The notes: a model not told the origin generated them from the sequence alone. A stretch of DNA of 64,000 nucleotides from Merdiplasma sp964643295 (GCA_964643295.1 CAZXSN010000005.1:29290-93289), one strand, 5' to 3'. Shown: positions 24,354-33,043, numbered from the stretch's first letter. Numbers and translations are program-made.

Positions 24354-25193
24354 TTACCTCCTCAGGGCACCTGTCACGCAAAACAGGATGAAAGCGGCCA
24401 GGTCAATCATTACAATGGTGGATCCCACCGGAGTCCCCAGAAGAATGGAGAGCAGGATCCCAAATGCGGTACAGAAAACCGAAAGGCAGGCAGAACAGAT
24501 GGTGACTGCCCGGAAGCTTTTGAACACCCGCATGGCCGACAGAGCGGGGAAGATGATCAGAGCAGAGATCAGCAGGGATCCTACCAGGTTCATGGCCAGC
24601 ACGATGATGACCGCAATGATAACGGCTGTGAGAAAGTTGTACATGTCCACATTGATCAGGGTGGCTCTGGCAAAGTTCTCGTCAAAGGTGATGCAGAAAA
24701 TCTTGTTGTAAAAGAAGACAAAGGCGGTGATGGCCACGATGGAGAGAATGACGCATACCCACACCTCCGACACCGTAAGGGTGAGGATGGAAGTGGACCC
24801 AAACAGGGTAGAGCATACATCCCCGGATACGTTGGAGGATGTAGAGAACAGATTCATCAGCATGTAGCCGAAAGCCAACGCTCCCACCGAGATCATGGCG
24901 ACAGCGGCATCTCCCCGGATTTTTGCCCGGTCTCCCGTGCGCAGCAGGAGTACCGCGCTGATGATGGTCACCGGCATCACCAAAAGCATCTCTTCGGAAA
25001 GACCTATGACGCCCGCCACTGCCATGGCCCCAAAGGCCACATGGGAGAGACCGTCTCCGATAAAGGAAAATCTTCTCAGCACCAGGGTAACCCCCAGAAG
25101 GGAAGAGCAGAGGGCGATCAGTACTCCCACAATCATGGCATACCGCACGAAAGGATACTGAAAATACATGACCAGCTGTTCCACAAGGTACAT
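24354..25193 (-). CDS. Zinc/manganese ABC transporter permease (ZnuB-like)
   Basis: A 279-residue ABC-3 family permease with about eight helices. MYFQYPFVRYAMIVGVLIAL is the standard N-terminus of ZnuB/MntB. Then come LGVTLVLRRFSFIGDGLSHV with the conserved GDGLSHVAFG, FDENFARA and LLISALIIFPALSAM. The ATG is preceded by GGGAGGGG and starts one base after the stop of the ATPase gene. The family moves Zn2+ or Mn2+ inward; which metal is not visible in the permease. Confidence 0.9.
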   Translation of the reverse strand: MYLVEQLVMYFQYPFVRYAMIVGVLIALCSSLLGVTLVLRRFSFIGDGLSHVAFGAMAVAGVIGLSEEMLLVMPVTIISAVLLLRTGDRAKIRGDAAVAMISVGALAFGYMLMNLFSTSSNVSGDVCSTLFGSTSILTLTVSEVWVCVILSIVAITAFVFFYNKIFCITFDENFARATLINVDMYNFLTAVIIAVIIVLAMNLVGSLLISALIIFPALSAMRVFKSFRAVTICSACLSVFCTAFGILLSILLGTPVGSTIVMIDLAAFILFCVTGALRR

Positions 25194-25194
25194 C

Positions 25195-25896
25195 TTATAT
25201 CCCCTCCCTATCCATAAACAGTCTTCCCTGCGCACTGAGGAGAAACTCTTCCTTTGTCCCGAAAAACACGGTTTTTCCCAGATGAAGCACATGAGAGGCA
25301 TAGTCCATAACCCCCTCCATATGGTGGGAGATCATCAGAATGGTAATGCCTTCCTGGTTCAGCTCCTTTACCAGATGATACATCTCCGCAGTCATCACGG
25401 GATCCAGTCCCGACACCGGCTCGTCCAAAAGAAGCATCCTTTTCGCAGCGCACAGAGCCCTGGCCAGCAATACCCGCTGCTGCTGTCCCCCGGAAAGTTC
25501 CCGATAACAGCGGTTTTGAAGGCTGTTAAGCTTCATCCGCCGAATGTTCTCCGCGGCCAGCTGTTTTTCCTCCTTCCGGTAAAAAGGACGAAATCCGCAC
25601 CGTCCCTGACATCCGGAGAGGACCACCTCCCAGACGGAGGCGGGAAAGTCTTTCTGAACGGGACTCTGCTGGGGAAGATAGCCGATCTCTCCCCGGCTCA
25701 GCCCGTCCCCGGTGAGAATCTCACCGGAGAGCGGAGGCATAAGCCCCAGAAGGGTTTTCATCAGAGTGGATTTTCCGGCGCCGTTTTCTCCCGTGATGCA
25801 CAGGTAATCACCGGCAGAAACAGAAAATCGAATGCCTTCAGCGATCTCTCTCCCATCGTAGCCCAGGGAAAGATCCCGAACAGTTAACTGCGCCAT
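25195..25896 (-). CDS. Zinc/manganese ABC transporter ATPase (ZnuC-like)
   Basis: A 233-residue ABC ATPase: Walker A GENGAGKST, Q-loop GYLPQQSPVQKDFP (typical of ZnuC/MntA ATPases), signature LSGGQQQRVLLARAL, Walker B LLLDEPVSGLD and H-loop ISHHMEGV. It powers metal uptake with the adjacent permease and binding protein. It lies ten bases downstream of the binding-protein gene. Confidence 0.92.
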   Translation of the reverse strand: MAQLTVRDLSLGYDGREIAEGIRFSVSAGDYLCITGENGAGKSTLMKTLLGLMPPLSGEILTGDGLSRGEIGYLPQQSPVQKDFPASVWEVVLSGCQGRCGFRPFYRKEEKQLAAENIRRMKLNSLQNRCYRELSGGQQQRVLLARALCAAKRMLLLDEPVSGLDPVMTAEMYHLVKELNQEGITILMISHHMEGVMDYASHVLHLGKTVFFGTKEEFLLSAQGRLFMDREGI

Positions 25897-25906
25897 TTGG
25901 TTCCTC

Positions 25907-26881
25907 CTACTTTAAGGCTTCCTTTAATACTTCCAGATTTTTCTCCATGATGGAGAGGTATTTGGCTCCCTCTTCGATATCACTTAAGGTAATGGACTGC
26001 ATGGAATCCAGCGTCAGGATCTGCGCATCGTGATTTTTCGAGGTGGAGACAATGGTCTGGGCTATCTTGTGTTCTGTGCCCTCCAAAGTCATTACGCACG
26101 AGAGGTTCAGCTCATCCACCTTGCCGACCAGGAAGGAGATGGTCTCAAAGCTGGCTTCCGTCTCCGCGGAACAGCCGGAAAAGGCCGCGTAGCAGGTGAG
26201 GCCGTAGTCATCCGCGAGATACCGGAAGGGGAACCGGTCTCCAAAGAGAAGGGTTTTGACCGGGGCTTCCTCTGTGGCCTTCTGATATTCGGCATCCAGT
26301 GCGCTCAGCTTCTCACAGTAGGCTTGCGTATTGGCAGCGTAGGCATCGGCATGGTCCGGATCGATCTGAGAGAGATTCTCACTGATGGCTTCGCAGAGCA
26401 GGGAAGCATTCTTCAGGGAAAGCCAGATGTGCTCATCATATTCCTCTACCTCCTCCCCTTCCTCTTCTTCCGCTTCCATCCTTTCAAGCTCTTCCTCCAG
26501 CTTGGCAGAACTTCCCAGGACTTCCAGCAGATTCAAGGCATTGATCTCTTCGTTTCCGGTTCCCTTGAGCACTTCCTTTGCCCACTCATCAGATTCGCCT
26601 CCCACATAGAGGAAAAGATCACAGTTGGAGATCTCCACCATGTCCTCTGCGGTGGGCTGATAGTTGTGAAGATCTACCCCGTTGTCCAAAAGTAAAGTGA
26701 GATTTACGTTCTCAGCCTGCTCTCCCAGGATTTCTCTCACCCAGTCATACACGGGAAAAATACTGGCCACTATGGACAGCTTTTGATCAGATTCTGCCAA
26801 AGCAGGAACCGGGGATAAGGCAGCAGCAGATACGGCGGCTGCAAGAAAGGCAGCCCACAGTTTTACACTTCTTTTATTCAT
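25907..26881 (-). CDS. Metal-binding ABC substrate protein (ZnuA-like)
   Basis: A 324-residue secreted binding protein (cluster A-1). The signal peptide is MNKRSVKLWAAFLAAAVSAA, with likely cleavage after PALA. IVASIFPVYDWVREILG is typical, and candidate metal ligands are His in DLHNYQPT and His in DEHIWLS. Instead of the usual His-rich loop it has an acidic loop EEEEGEEVEEYDEH, and the position of the third His of classic ZnuA (FHDAF) reads FGDRF. No lipobox Cys is present, unlike most Gram-positive homologues. AAAGGAG lies six bases before the ATG. Together with ZnuC, ZnuB and the lipoprotein it forms one operon. Zinc is likely but not proven. Confidence 0.88.
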   Translation of the reverse strand: MNKRSVKLWAAFLAAAVSAAALSPVPALAESDQKLSIVASIFPVYDWVREILGEQAENVNLTLLLDNGVDLHNYQPTAEDMVEISNCDLFLYVGGESDEWAKEVLKGTGNEEINALNLLEVLGSSAKLEEELERMEAEEEEGEEVEEYDEHIWLSLKNASLLCEAISENLSQIDPDHADAYAANTQAYCEKLSALDAEYQKATEEAPVKTLLFGDRFPFRYLADDYGLTCYAAFSGCSAETEASFETISFLVGKVDELNLSCVMTLEGTEHKIAQTIVSTSKNHDAQILTLDSMQSITLSDIEEGAKYLSIMEKNLEVLKEALK

Positions 26882-26893
26882 AAAAATCTCCTT

Positions 26894-26977
26894 TGCAGTA
26901 AATGGCATACTTTGCCCTAAAAGGCATACTGGTACCCTTTTTCAGGCAGTCAGCGAAAATGGTCATAAAGGCACACT
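26894..26977 (-). promoter_or_regulatory. Three direct repeats upstream of the metal-transport operon
   Basis: On the plus strand TGCAGTAAATGGCATACT (26894-26911) and TGCCCTAAAAGGCATACT (26913-26930) agree at 15 of 18 positions. A third copy, TGGTCATAAAGGCACACT (26960-26977), agrees with the second at 13. The first copy begins about twelve bases before the ATG, so a bound repressor could block transcription or translation start. The core AAAGGCATACT is not the known AdcR or Bacillus Zur box as I remember them. I see no convincing -10/-35 nearby. The rest of 26978-27256 has one hairpin (CCGGCGG with CCGCCGG near 27083-27105) and no gene. Confidence 0.5.
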
Positions 26978-27256
26978 TTGACAGTTCTTTGAAGCAGCCT
27001 TTTAGAAGGCGGAGAAAAAGTCCGCAAAATCACCCTGAAACGGTCCAAAAATAAGGAAACCCGACCATAATTTCCCAAACCGGCGGCCCAAAAACCCGCC
27101 GGCAAATTCATCATATATTTTTTCTTCAGGAAAACTTAGAAAAGCCCAGAATTCCCCCAAAGGGAAAAATAGGCGCAGATAAACAGAGGAATTGGGTCAG
27201 CTCCAAAAATAAGCAGACTCATTCCTCCTCTCCCTGTCAGGGAATAGAAATGTGAT

Positions 27257-27553
27257 TCAATTCGAGAGTTTTACCTTCATGGAAACCAGAGTTGGCATGG
27301 AACAGCGTTCCACACAGACAAGTACCATCCGGATGACGACATACAAAAAAGAGACAGCCGCCAAGAAAACAGCTACCGGGATCAGCTTTTTTAGGACATG
27401 ATTCGAGACATCAATCTGGTAGCAGACAGGGCAGTGACTCCTGTCACTGCAGCTGTGATCCGCATTCTCGGCCACATAGGAAACAGAGAGCATGACCAGA
27501 AAAGAAAGAATCGCCGTCAGCAGAAGTGCGATCATGCGTTTCTGTCTGGACAT
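27257..27553 (-). CDS. Small membrane protein with Cys/His motif, near the metal transporter
   Basis: A 98-residue protein with two membrane helices (about residues 6-24 and 55-75). The loop between them carries ADHSCSDRSHCPVCYQID: three Cys and two His within 13 residues, a layout suited to bind zinc or another thiophilic metal. AGGAGG lies eight bases before the ATG chosen; longer readings lack a ribosome site. It has its own strong promoter. It lies 375 bases upstream of the ZnuA-like gene on the same strand. I recall similar short proteins near Firmicutes zinc-uptake genes, but I cannot name a family; the function is unproven. Confidence 0.65.
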   Translation of the reverse strand: MSRQKRMIALLLTAILSFLVMLSVSYVAENADHSCSDRSHCPVCYQIDVSNHVLKKLIPVAVFLAAVSFLYVVIRMVLVCVERCSMPTLVSMKVKLSN

Positions 27554-27617
27554 AGGTGTCTCCTCCTTTCCGATGAGCCTTCGGTTTCTGTGCTCGCTCT
27601 TTTTCAATGCAAAGCAA

Positions 27618-27646
27618 AGTGTAACACAGTTCTCCCATTGAGTCAA
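27618..27646 (-). promoter_or_regulatory. Promoter of the small Cys/His membrane protein
   Basis: Minus strand: TTGACT, 17-base spacer, TACACT, with an extended TGT before the -10. The transcript would start near 27611 and carry a leader of about 58 bases. Confidence 0.7.
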
Positions 27647-27774
27647 TGAAATTTGCGACGTTTCGGGTTCTTTCATATTCCGGGTTCACAGTGCGCCCCA
27701 GAAAGCACCTCCCATCGCAGTTTCCTAAGCGGCAATCGCGCCGCGGAAAGGTGCGCATATCCTCCGCATGCCCG

Positions 27775-27990
27775 CCGCGCCTTATTCGGCCAGTCCGGAT
27801 CCGCAGTCAAAGACCTGCCGAGCACACTCGCGTCACCTAATCTTCTCTCCAGCATCGCTTCCATCTCCAGGGGAGTCGGGATTCTTCCCATGACAGCTGC
27901 CGACACGTGATCCGGCGCTTGCCGGATCTGCCGTGCACAGGAAACATTCCCTCCGTGCGGAAGAATACACGGCGCCTCAATATAATGATT
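27775..27990 (-). pseudogene. Remnant of an NADH:flavin oxidoreductase (old yellow enzyme family)
   Basis: Read on the minus strand without a start codon, this stretch gives NHYIEAPCILPHGGNVSCAR, then a segment containing AAVMGRIPTPLEMEAMLE and finally SVLGRSLTADPDWPNKAR. The last part is the GRxLLADPxWPNK signature of 2-enoate reductase/OYE-type flavoenzymes, and VMGRI is the preceding strand. An in-frame stop lies just upstream, and the reading downstream loses all similarity, so only about 70 residues remain. The rest of 27554-28659 holds the promoters listed separately and no convincing gene. Confidence 0.5.
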
Positions 27991-28573
27991 ACAGCGTCAA
28001 AAGCCTGAACCCACTGTATGAGAACCAGTCAGTTTGTCCAGGCCGCAGGAGAAGGCAGGCATTCGAAGAATCGAAACCGAAAAGAATCAACCGCACCGGC
28101 CCGGAAAACTGCAGCCAGTCACCATAACGCAGGACGCCCCGTGCCTGTGTTTAAGGCTTTGTAAGAGGAGCTTTCCAAACTTCTGCCTGGCAGAGCATCA
28201 TTGACCTTTACAGAAACGGCAGGGGTGCTCCAAGCAGAAGTCCCCCTCGCATCTTTTCCGTCCAGTCCAATTGGTTGAAAGGGTGAACTGTCTTTTCAAA
28301 CCTGCCGGATCCTGTCTCCCTTTCCCCCTGCCCGCAGCAGCGCTTCCCGAAAAAAGCATCCGGAAAAATGCCCCCGCAGCTGCAGCAAACCTTCCGCGCA
28401 GACAGCCGGTAAAGCTGATCCTTTCGACAATCAGCGCGGAAATGCTGCCCGTTTTGAGAGATCTTCCCCTCCCCTTTCTTTTTGAAAGTGCTTCGGGGCA
28501 AATCCTCTCTTTCCCGGTGAAAAATCCGTGCAAAGAAAAGCCGGTGGAAAATTTGCGGAGTTTGATTAATTTC

Positions 28574-28602
28574 TTTACATTTTTCGGGAACTCGGTTATA
28601 AT
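28574..28602 (+). promoter_or_regulatory. Promoter of mecA
   Basis: Plus strand: TTTACA, 17-base spacer, TATAAT. Transcription would start near 28609, giving about 50 bases of leader before the mecA ATG. Confidence 0.75.
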
Positions 28603-28659
28603 CAAGTCAGACGAAAGTTTCTTTTTCATTTTCATTTATTCAGAATGGATGTGATATTG

Positions 28660-29415
28660 ATGAAAATCGAAAAACTCAATGAAAATCAGATCCGCTGTAC
28701 GCTTACGCGGGAAGATCTGGTCGACCGCGAAATTCACGTCAGTGAGCTGGCGTATGGTTCCGAGCGGGCGAAAGCGCTGTTTCGCGATATGATGCAGCAG
28801 GCCTCCGAAGACTTTGGATTTGAGGCCAACAATGTCCCGCTGATGATCGAAGCAATCCCGGTATCGACGGACTCTCTGATCTTGATCATTACCAAGGTGG
28901 AAAATCCGGAAGAGCTGGATACCCGTTTTTCCAGATTTACTCCGGACAGCGATTCCTCCGAACGCGCACGTACCGCCTCCAGCATCGCAGAAATGCTTTC
29001 CGGAGCGGATGACCTGCTGGATCTGATCGATAAGCTGCATCAGGCGCACCAGCTCGCCTCCAAATCCTCCGGCGCAGGCATACCGCAGGAAACAGGCGGA
29101 AATGATTCCGAGGAAAGTTTCCACCTGGCCCGTTTCTATCTGTTCCAGGATCTGGAAACGGTGATCCGTGTTTCCCATGTGCTGGTGGATAAATACACCG
29201 GTCCGAACGCGCTGTTTAAAAATCCGGAAGATCAGAATTATTATCTCCTGCTTAAGAAGGCCGACACGGATGCGGAACAGTTCAACAGAGTCTGCAACAT
29301 TCTCTCGGAGTATGCCCTGCAGATCAGCTACACGCCCGGCATGGAAGAGTATTTTACGGAACATATGGAAGTGATTATCCCTGAGATGGCGATCCAGAAT
29401 CTGGGCATGATCTAG
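28660..29415 (+). CDS. mecA: MecA-like adaptor protein for ClpC
   Basis: A 251-residue adaptor. N-terminal substrate-binding part: MKIEKLNENQIRCTLTREDL, RDMMQQASEDFGFEANNVPL and MIEAIPVSTDSLILIITKV. Next comes a Ser/Asp-rich linker (about 105-150), then the ClpC-binding C-terminal domain with FYLFQDLETVIRVSHVL and YTPGMEEYFTEHMEVII. MecA delivers proteins such as competence regulators to the ClpCP protease. ATG 28660 is preferred over 28645: GGATGTGAT, close to the consensus GGAGGTGAT, precedes it and the protein then begins like all MecA. It is monocistronic, with its own promoter and a strong terminator. Confidence 0.92.
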   Translation: MKIEKLNENQIRCTLTREDLVDREIHVSELAYGSERAKALFRDMMQQASEDFGFEANNVPLMIEAIPVSTDSLILIITKVENPEELDTRFSRFTPDSDSSERARTASSIAEMLSGADDLLDLIDKLHQAHQLASKSSGAGIPQETGGNDSEESFHLARFYLFQDLETVIRVSHVLVDKYTGPNALFKNPEDQNYYLLLKKADTDAEQFNRVCNILSEYALQISYTPGMEEYFTEHMEVIIPEMAIQNLGMI

Positions 29416-29430
29416 GATACTGATTGGAAG

Positions 29431-29464
29431 AAAGAACCGGGAGCAGCAGCCCGGTTCTTTTTAT
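29431..29464 (+). terminator. Rho-independent terminator of mecA
   Basis: AAAGAACCGGG and CCCGGTTCTTT form an eleven-pair stem with an eight-base loop, followed by TTATT. It lies 15 bases after the mecA stop. Confidence 0.9.
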
Positions 29465-29521
29465 TCTGTGAAAGTTCTTATATTTGTAATTACTCTCACT
29501 AAGTTTCAGTTTAAGGCATAC

Positions 29522-29560
29522 AAAAAGACTGCCCAGGTACTTTTGCCAGGCAGCCTTTTT
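29522..29560 (-). terminator. Terminator of the DUF1858 gene
   Basis: AAAAAG-A-CTGCC pairs with GGCAG-C-CTTTTT across a short loop, and T runs occur on either strand. It lies 17 bases past the DUF1858 stop and may serve both directions. Confidence 0.7.
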
Positions 29561-29577
29561 GACCGTTTCAAAACTTC

Positions 29578-29787
29578 TTACATGGATGCTTTTCTGTAGG
29601 CATTCAGCCTTTCCACCAGCACCCCCGCATCGATCCCGTGAACCATAGCCGCTTCTTCCAGCGTCTCCCCCTGGGAAGAGGGGCAGCCTACGCAGAACAT
29701 ACCGCCAGCCATCAGAACACCCGCCATATTTGGATCAATATCCAGGATCTCTCCGATCGTCATGTCTTTCGTGATTTTATCATCCAT
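29578..29787 (-). CDS. DUF1858 domain protein
   Basis: A 69-residue protein that is entirely one DUF1858 domain: KDMTIGEILDIDPNMAGVLM, then GMFCVGCPSSQGETLEEAA. The CVGC pair is the redox-type motif of this family, often found beside or fused to hybrid-cluster and other Fe-S proteins in anaerobes. It probably folds as a small helical thiol protein; the partner is unknown. A ferredoxin gene lies divergently, about 350 bases away. Its promoter lies just upstream. Confidence 0.85.
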   Translation of the reverse strand: MDDKITKDMTIGEILDIDPNMAGVLMAGGMFCVGCPSSQGETLEEAAMVHGIDAGVLVERLNAYRKASM

Positions 29788-29818
29788 GGGAACCGCCTCC
29801 TTTTGTTAAGATACATTC

Positions 29819-29847
29819 ATTATAAACCTTTTCCCGCGCCAGCGCAA
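29819..29847 (-). promoter_or_regulatory. Promoter of the DUF1858 gene
   Basis: Minus strand: TTGCGC, 17-base spacer, TATAAT. The AAAGGAGG ribosome site follows closely. The interval 29848-30049 to its right contains one GC hairpin (CCTGCGC with GCGCAGG at 29970-29993) and nothing else I can support. Confidence 0.65.
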
Positions 29848-30049
29848 GATGCTTAAAAAACCTGTTTTCTCATGGACTGGGAGGAAGAAAAACCAAACGG
29901 GAGAAATGACGCAGGAAAGGTCCCTAGCCGGCGTTGCAAAGCCTCTCTCCCATCTCACCAGCCGGAGACCCTGCGCTCACCTTGCGGCGCAGGATTTACT
30001 TTTGGAAATTTCTCTTTGTTTTTTCCCGCTGAAGTTTAATTTTTACTTG

Positions 30050-30055
30050 TATAAT
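30050..30055 (+). promoter_or_regulatory. -10 element for the ferredoxin gene
   Basis: TATAAT preceded directly by TTG in a T-rich stretch; no clear -35 at 16-18 bases. It would give a leader of about 78 bases before the ferredoxin ATG. Confidence 0.4.
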
Positions 30056-30138
30056 TCGCCCCTCTGTATTAAAATAAGGAAAGCGCCTGGCCCCAAGGAC
30101 GGAGCCGGCAAATAAATATTTTAAGGAGGGTTTCTACT

Positions 30139-30309
30139 ATGGCATATGTAATTTCTGACGAGTGTGTAGCCTGCGGCACCTGCGCAAGCGAATGTCCCGC
30201 GGAAGCGATCAGCGAAGGCGACGGCAAATATGTGATCGACCAGGATGCCTGCCTGGAATGCGGCACCTGCGAGGCAGCCTGCCCCACCGGAGCAATCTCC
30301 GCCGAATAA
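30139..30309 (+). CDS. 2[4Fe-4S] ferredoxin
   Basis: A 56-residue clostridial-type ferredoxin that begins MAYVISDECVACGTCASECP. The first cluster motif is CVACGTCASECP and the second CLECGTCEAACP, each a complete CxxCxxCxxxCP, separated by the usual acidic linker (GDGKYVIDQ). It carries low-potential electrons for anaerobic enzymes such as hydrogenases and pyruvate:ferredoxin oxidoreductase. AAGGAGGG lies eight bases before the ATG. A strong terminator follows, so it is a single-gene unit. Confidence 0.95.
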   Translation: MAYVISDECVACGTCASECPAEAISEGDGKYVIDQDACLECGTCEAACPTGAISAE

Positions 30310-30342
30310 GCGAGAAGAAACAGCCTGGTTTCCAGGAGCTTA

Positions 30343-30373
30343 AAAAAGAGAGCCGCCAGCGGCTCTCTTTTTC
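30343..30373. terminator. Bidirectional terminator between ferredoxin and glgP
   Basis: AAAGAGAGCCG and CGGCTCTCTTT form an eleven-pair stem with a CCAG loop, with A and T runs on the two sides. It can end the ferredoxin transcript on the plus strand and the glgP transcript on the minus strand. Confidence 0.9.
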
Positions 30374-30494
30374 ATTTCTTTTCATTTCTTTTTTCCTTTC
30401 TATTTCTCTCCGGCTTTCAGCGTTTTGCGTTTCAGCTGTGCTTTCTGACAGGAGAAATCCCTTTGGAAACCATGCTTCGTCCGCACCGCGGTTT

Positions 30495-33027
30495 TTAAAC
30501 CTCAAAACTTGCCGGGTCGATCTCGATCTTCTCCTTGTCCAGGTGCCAGATCTCATCCACATACTGCTGGATCGTGCGGTCGGAAGTGAACTTTCCGCTG
30601 CTTGCCATGTTGAGGATGGCCATCTTCGCCCAGCGGGCGCCGTCGCGGTAGGCTTCCTCCACACGCCTCTGGGCCGCCGCATAGGGCTTGAAATCCGCGA
30701 GGATAAAGTAGGTGTCCGCACGGTCGCTGCTGTTGGTATTTAACAGGGAATCATAGATCTCACGGAACAGGTTCATATCCCCGTTGGAGAACTCGCCGTT
30801 GATCAGCTGCATCAGCACCCGGCGGATATCCTGATCATTGTTGAAGTAGTAGGTCGGATCATAGCCGCCGTTCTTCTCATAGCTGATGACCTGCTCGGAA
30901 GACAATCCAAAGATGAACGCGTTCTCCTCGCCCACTTCCTCAACGATCTCCACGTTCGCGCCGTCCATGGTGCCCAGCGTCGGTGCGCCGTTCAGCATAA
31001 ACTTCATATTTCCGGTACCGGAGGCTTCCTTGCTGGCCGTGGAGATCTGCTCAGAGACGTCAGCGGCGGCAAAGATGAGCTCCGCGTTGGAGACCCGGTA
31101 ATCCTCGATAAAGACTACCTTCAGCTTGCCCTTGATGCTCTTGTCGTTGTTGATCACATCGGCTACGCTGTTGATCAGCTTGATCGTCAGCTTTGCCCTG
31201 CGGTATCCCGCGGCGGCCTTCGCGCCGAAGATAAAGGTACGCGGATAGAAATCCAGCTCCGGATGATCCTTGATCACGTTGTAGAGGTACATAACATGCA
31301 GGATGTTGAGCAGCTGGCGCTTGTACTCGTGCAGCCGCTTCACCTGCACATCAAAGATCGAGCGCGGATCAACTTCCACCCCGTTATGCACCCGGATGTA
31401 CTGTGCCAGACGCAGCTTGTTCTGATACTTGATGTTCATGAACTCCTGCTGCGCCTGCGGATCGCTGGCGTAAATCTTCATCTTGGCGATCTGCGGCAGA
31501 TCCGTGATCCACTCATCACCGATGTGCGCCGTCACCCAGTCAGCCAGAAGCGGATTGCCGTGCAGCAGGAAACGCCTCTGCGTGATGCCGTTGGTCTTAT
31601 TGTTGAACTTCTGCGGGAACATCTCGTAGAAATCCTTCAGCTGCTCATTCTTTAAGATCTCCGTGTGCAGCCTTGCCACACCGTTGACCGAATAGCTGGC
31701 CACAATCGCCAGGTGCGCCATCTTCACCTGCCCGTCATAGATAATCGCCATCTTGGCGATCTTCTCCTGGTCGCCCGGATACTTCTTCTGAATCTCAGCG
31801 ACAAAGCGGCGGTTGATCTCCTCCACGATCTGGTAGATTGAGGACCTTTGAAAAGTTCCTCCCTGCGNNNNNNNNNNCGATCTGGTAGATACGGGGCAGC
31901 AGGCGGGAGAAGAGCTCAATCGGCCATTTCTCCAGCGCTTCGGACATAATCGTATGGTTCGTGTAGGCGACCGTCTTCGTCGTCACTTCCCAGGCCTCGT
32001 CCCACTCCAGCTTTTCCTCATCCACAAGGATGCGCATCAGTTCCGCCACCGCCACAGTCGGATGGGTGTCGTTTAACTGGAACGTCGCCTTCTCATAGAA
32101 CTTGCGGATATCGCTGTGTTTCTTCTTATATTTCTCAATCGCCGCCTGCACACTGGCGGAGATGAAGAAGTACTGCTGTTTCAGGCGCAGCTCCTTGCCC
32201 GCGTAATGGTTGTCGTTCGGATAGAGCACTTCCACGATGTTGCGGGCCAGGTTCTCCTGCTCCACCGCCTTCTGGTAATCCCCCTTGTCGAAGTGGTCCA
32301 GCTGGAAGTCATTGATCGCTTCCGCGTCCCAGACACGTAAGGTGTTGACCATGTTGTTGTTGTAGCCGACGATCGGGATATCAAACGGCACTGCACGCAC
32401 GGACTGGTAGCCTTCCTGGATGAAGTGGTTGCGCTTGGTCTTCTCGTCGTACTCCACGCGCACATAGCCGCCGAACTTCACTTCCTTCGCGTACTCGGGG
32501 CGGCGAAGCTCGAACGGGTTGCCGTCCTTGAGCCAGTTGTCCGGCACTTCCACCTGGTAGCCGTTCTCAATCTTCTGCTTGAACATCCCATAGCGGTAGC
32601 GGATGCCGCAGCCGTAGGCGACATAGCCCAGCGTCGTCAGAGAATCCAGGAAACAGGCGGCCAGACGGCCAAGTCCGCCGTTGCCCAGCGCCGCGTCCGG
32701 CTCCTCATCCTCGATCACGTTTAAGTCAAAGCCCAGCTCCGCCAGCGCTTCTTTCACTTCCCTGTAGGCGGTCAGGTTGATCAGGTTGTTGCCCAGCGCA
32801 CGGCCCATTAAAAATTCCATGGACATATAGTAGACAGTCTTGGGATCATCCTTCTCAAACTGCATCTGCGAAGCCAGCCAGTTGTCCACGATGATATTCT
32901 TGACCGCGTAGGAGACCGCATTGAAGATCTGGTGCTTGGTTGCGTCTTCGAGCGTCCGGCGGTACAGAGTCTTGACGTTCTCCTTTACCTGCTCCTTAAA
33001 CTCTTCCTTATTGAATAACTTATTCAT
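30495..33027 (-). CDS. glgP: Glycogen/starch phosphorylase (split only by an assembly error)
   Basis: A GT35 alpha-glucan phosphorylase, which releases glucose-1-phosphate from glycogen. N-terminal part: VYYMSMEFLMGRALGNNLIN, ALGNGGLGRLAACFLDSL and FQLNDTHPTVAVAELMRIL. C-terminal part: FNNKTNGITQRRFLLHGNP, QVKRLHEYKRQLLNILH and EASGTGNMKFMLNGAPTLGT with the PLP lysine. A run of ten N with a 29-base foreign stretch breaks the frame after LLPRIYQI. The 13-base string ATCTACCAGATCG occurs on both sides; joining on it restores LLPRIYQIVEEINRR and gives 826 residues, the normal family length. So the gene is intact in the organism. AAGGAG precedes the ATG. Confidence 0.95.
31826..31877. other. Assembly artefact inside glgP (unmerged overlap + 29 bp + 10 N)
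   Basis: The 13-base string CGATCTGGTAGAT appears at 31826-31838 and again at 31878-31890. Between the copies lie 29 bases unrelated to phosphorylase and ten N. Removing 52 bases restores the reading frame exactly (2481 bases, 827 codons), which indicates that two contigs with a short overlap were placed end to end. Confidence 0.85.
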
Positions 33028-33043
33028 CCTGTCTCTCCTTACC

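Noticed and set aside
27080..27106. CCGGCGG/CCGCCGG hairpin as terminator of the small membrane protein gene
   Set aside because: No T tract on the minus strand after the stem and distance of over 150 bases from the stop; mentioned only as a hairpin.
28198..28635. Open frame of 145 codons on the minus strand ending in CLEHPCRFCKGQ
   Set aside because: No ribosome site that fits, no recognisable domain, composition unlike neighbours, and it runs into the mecA promoter. The Cys-rich end may be a gene remnant, but I cannot support it.
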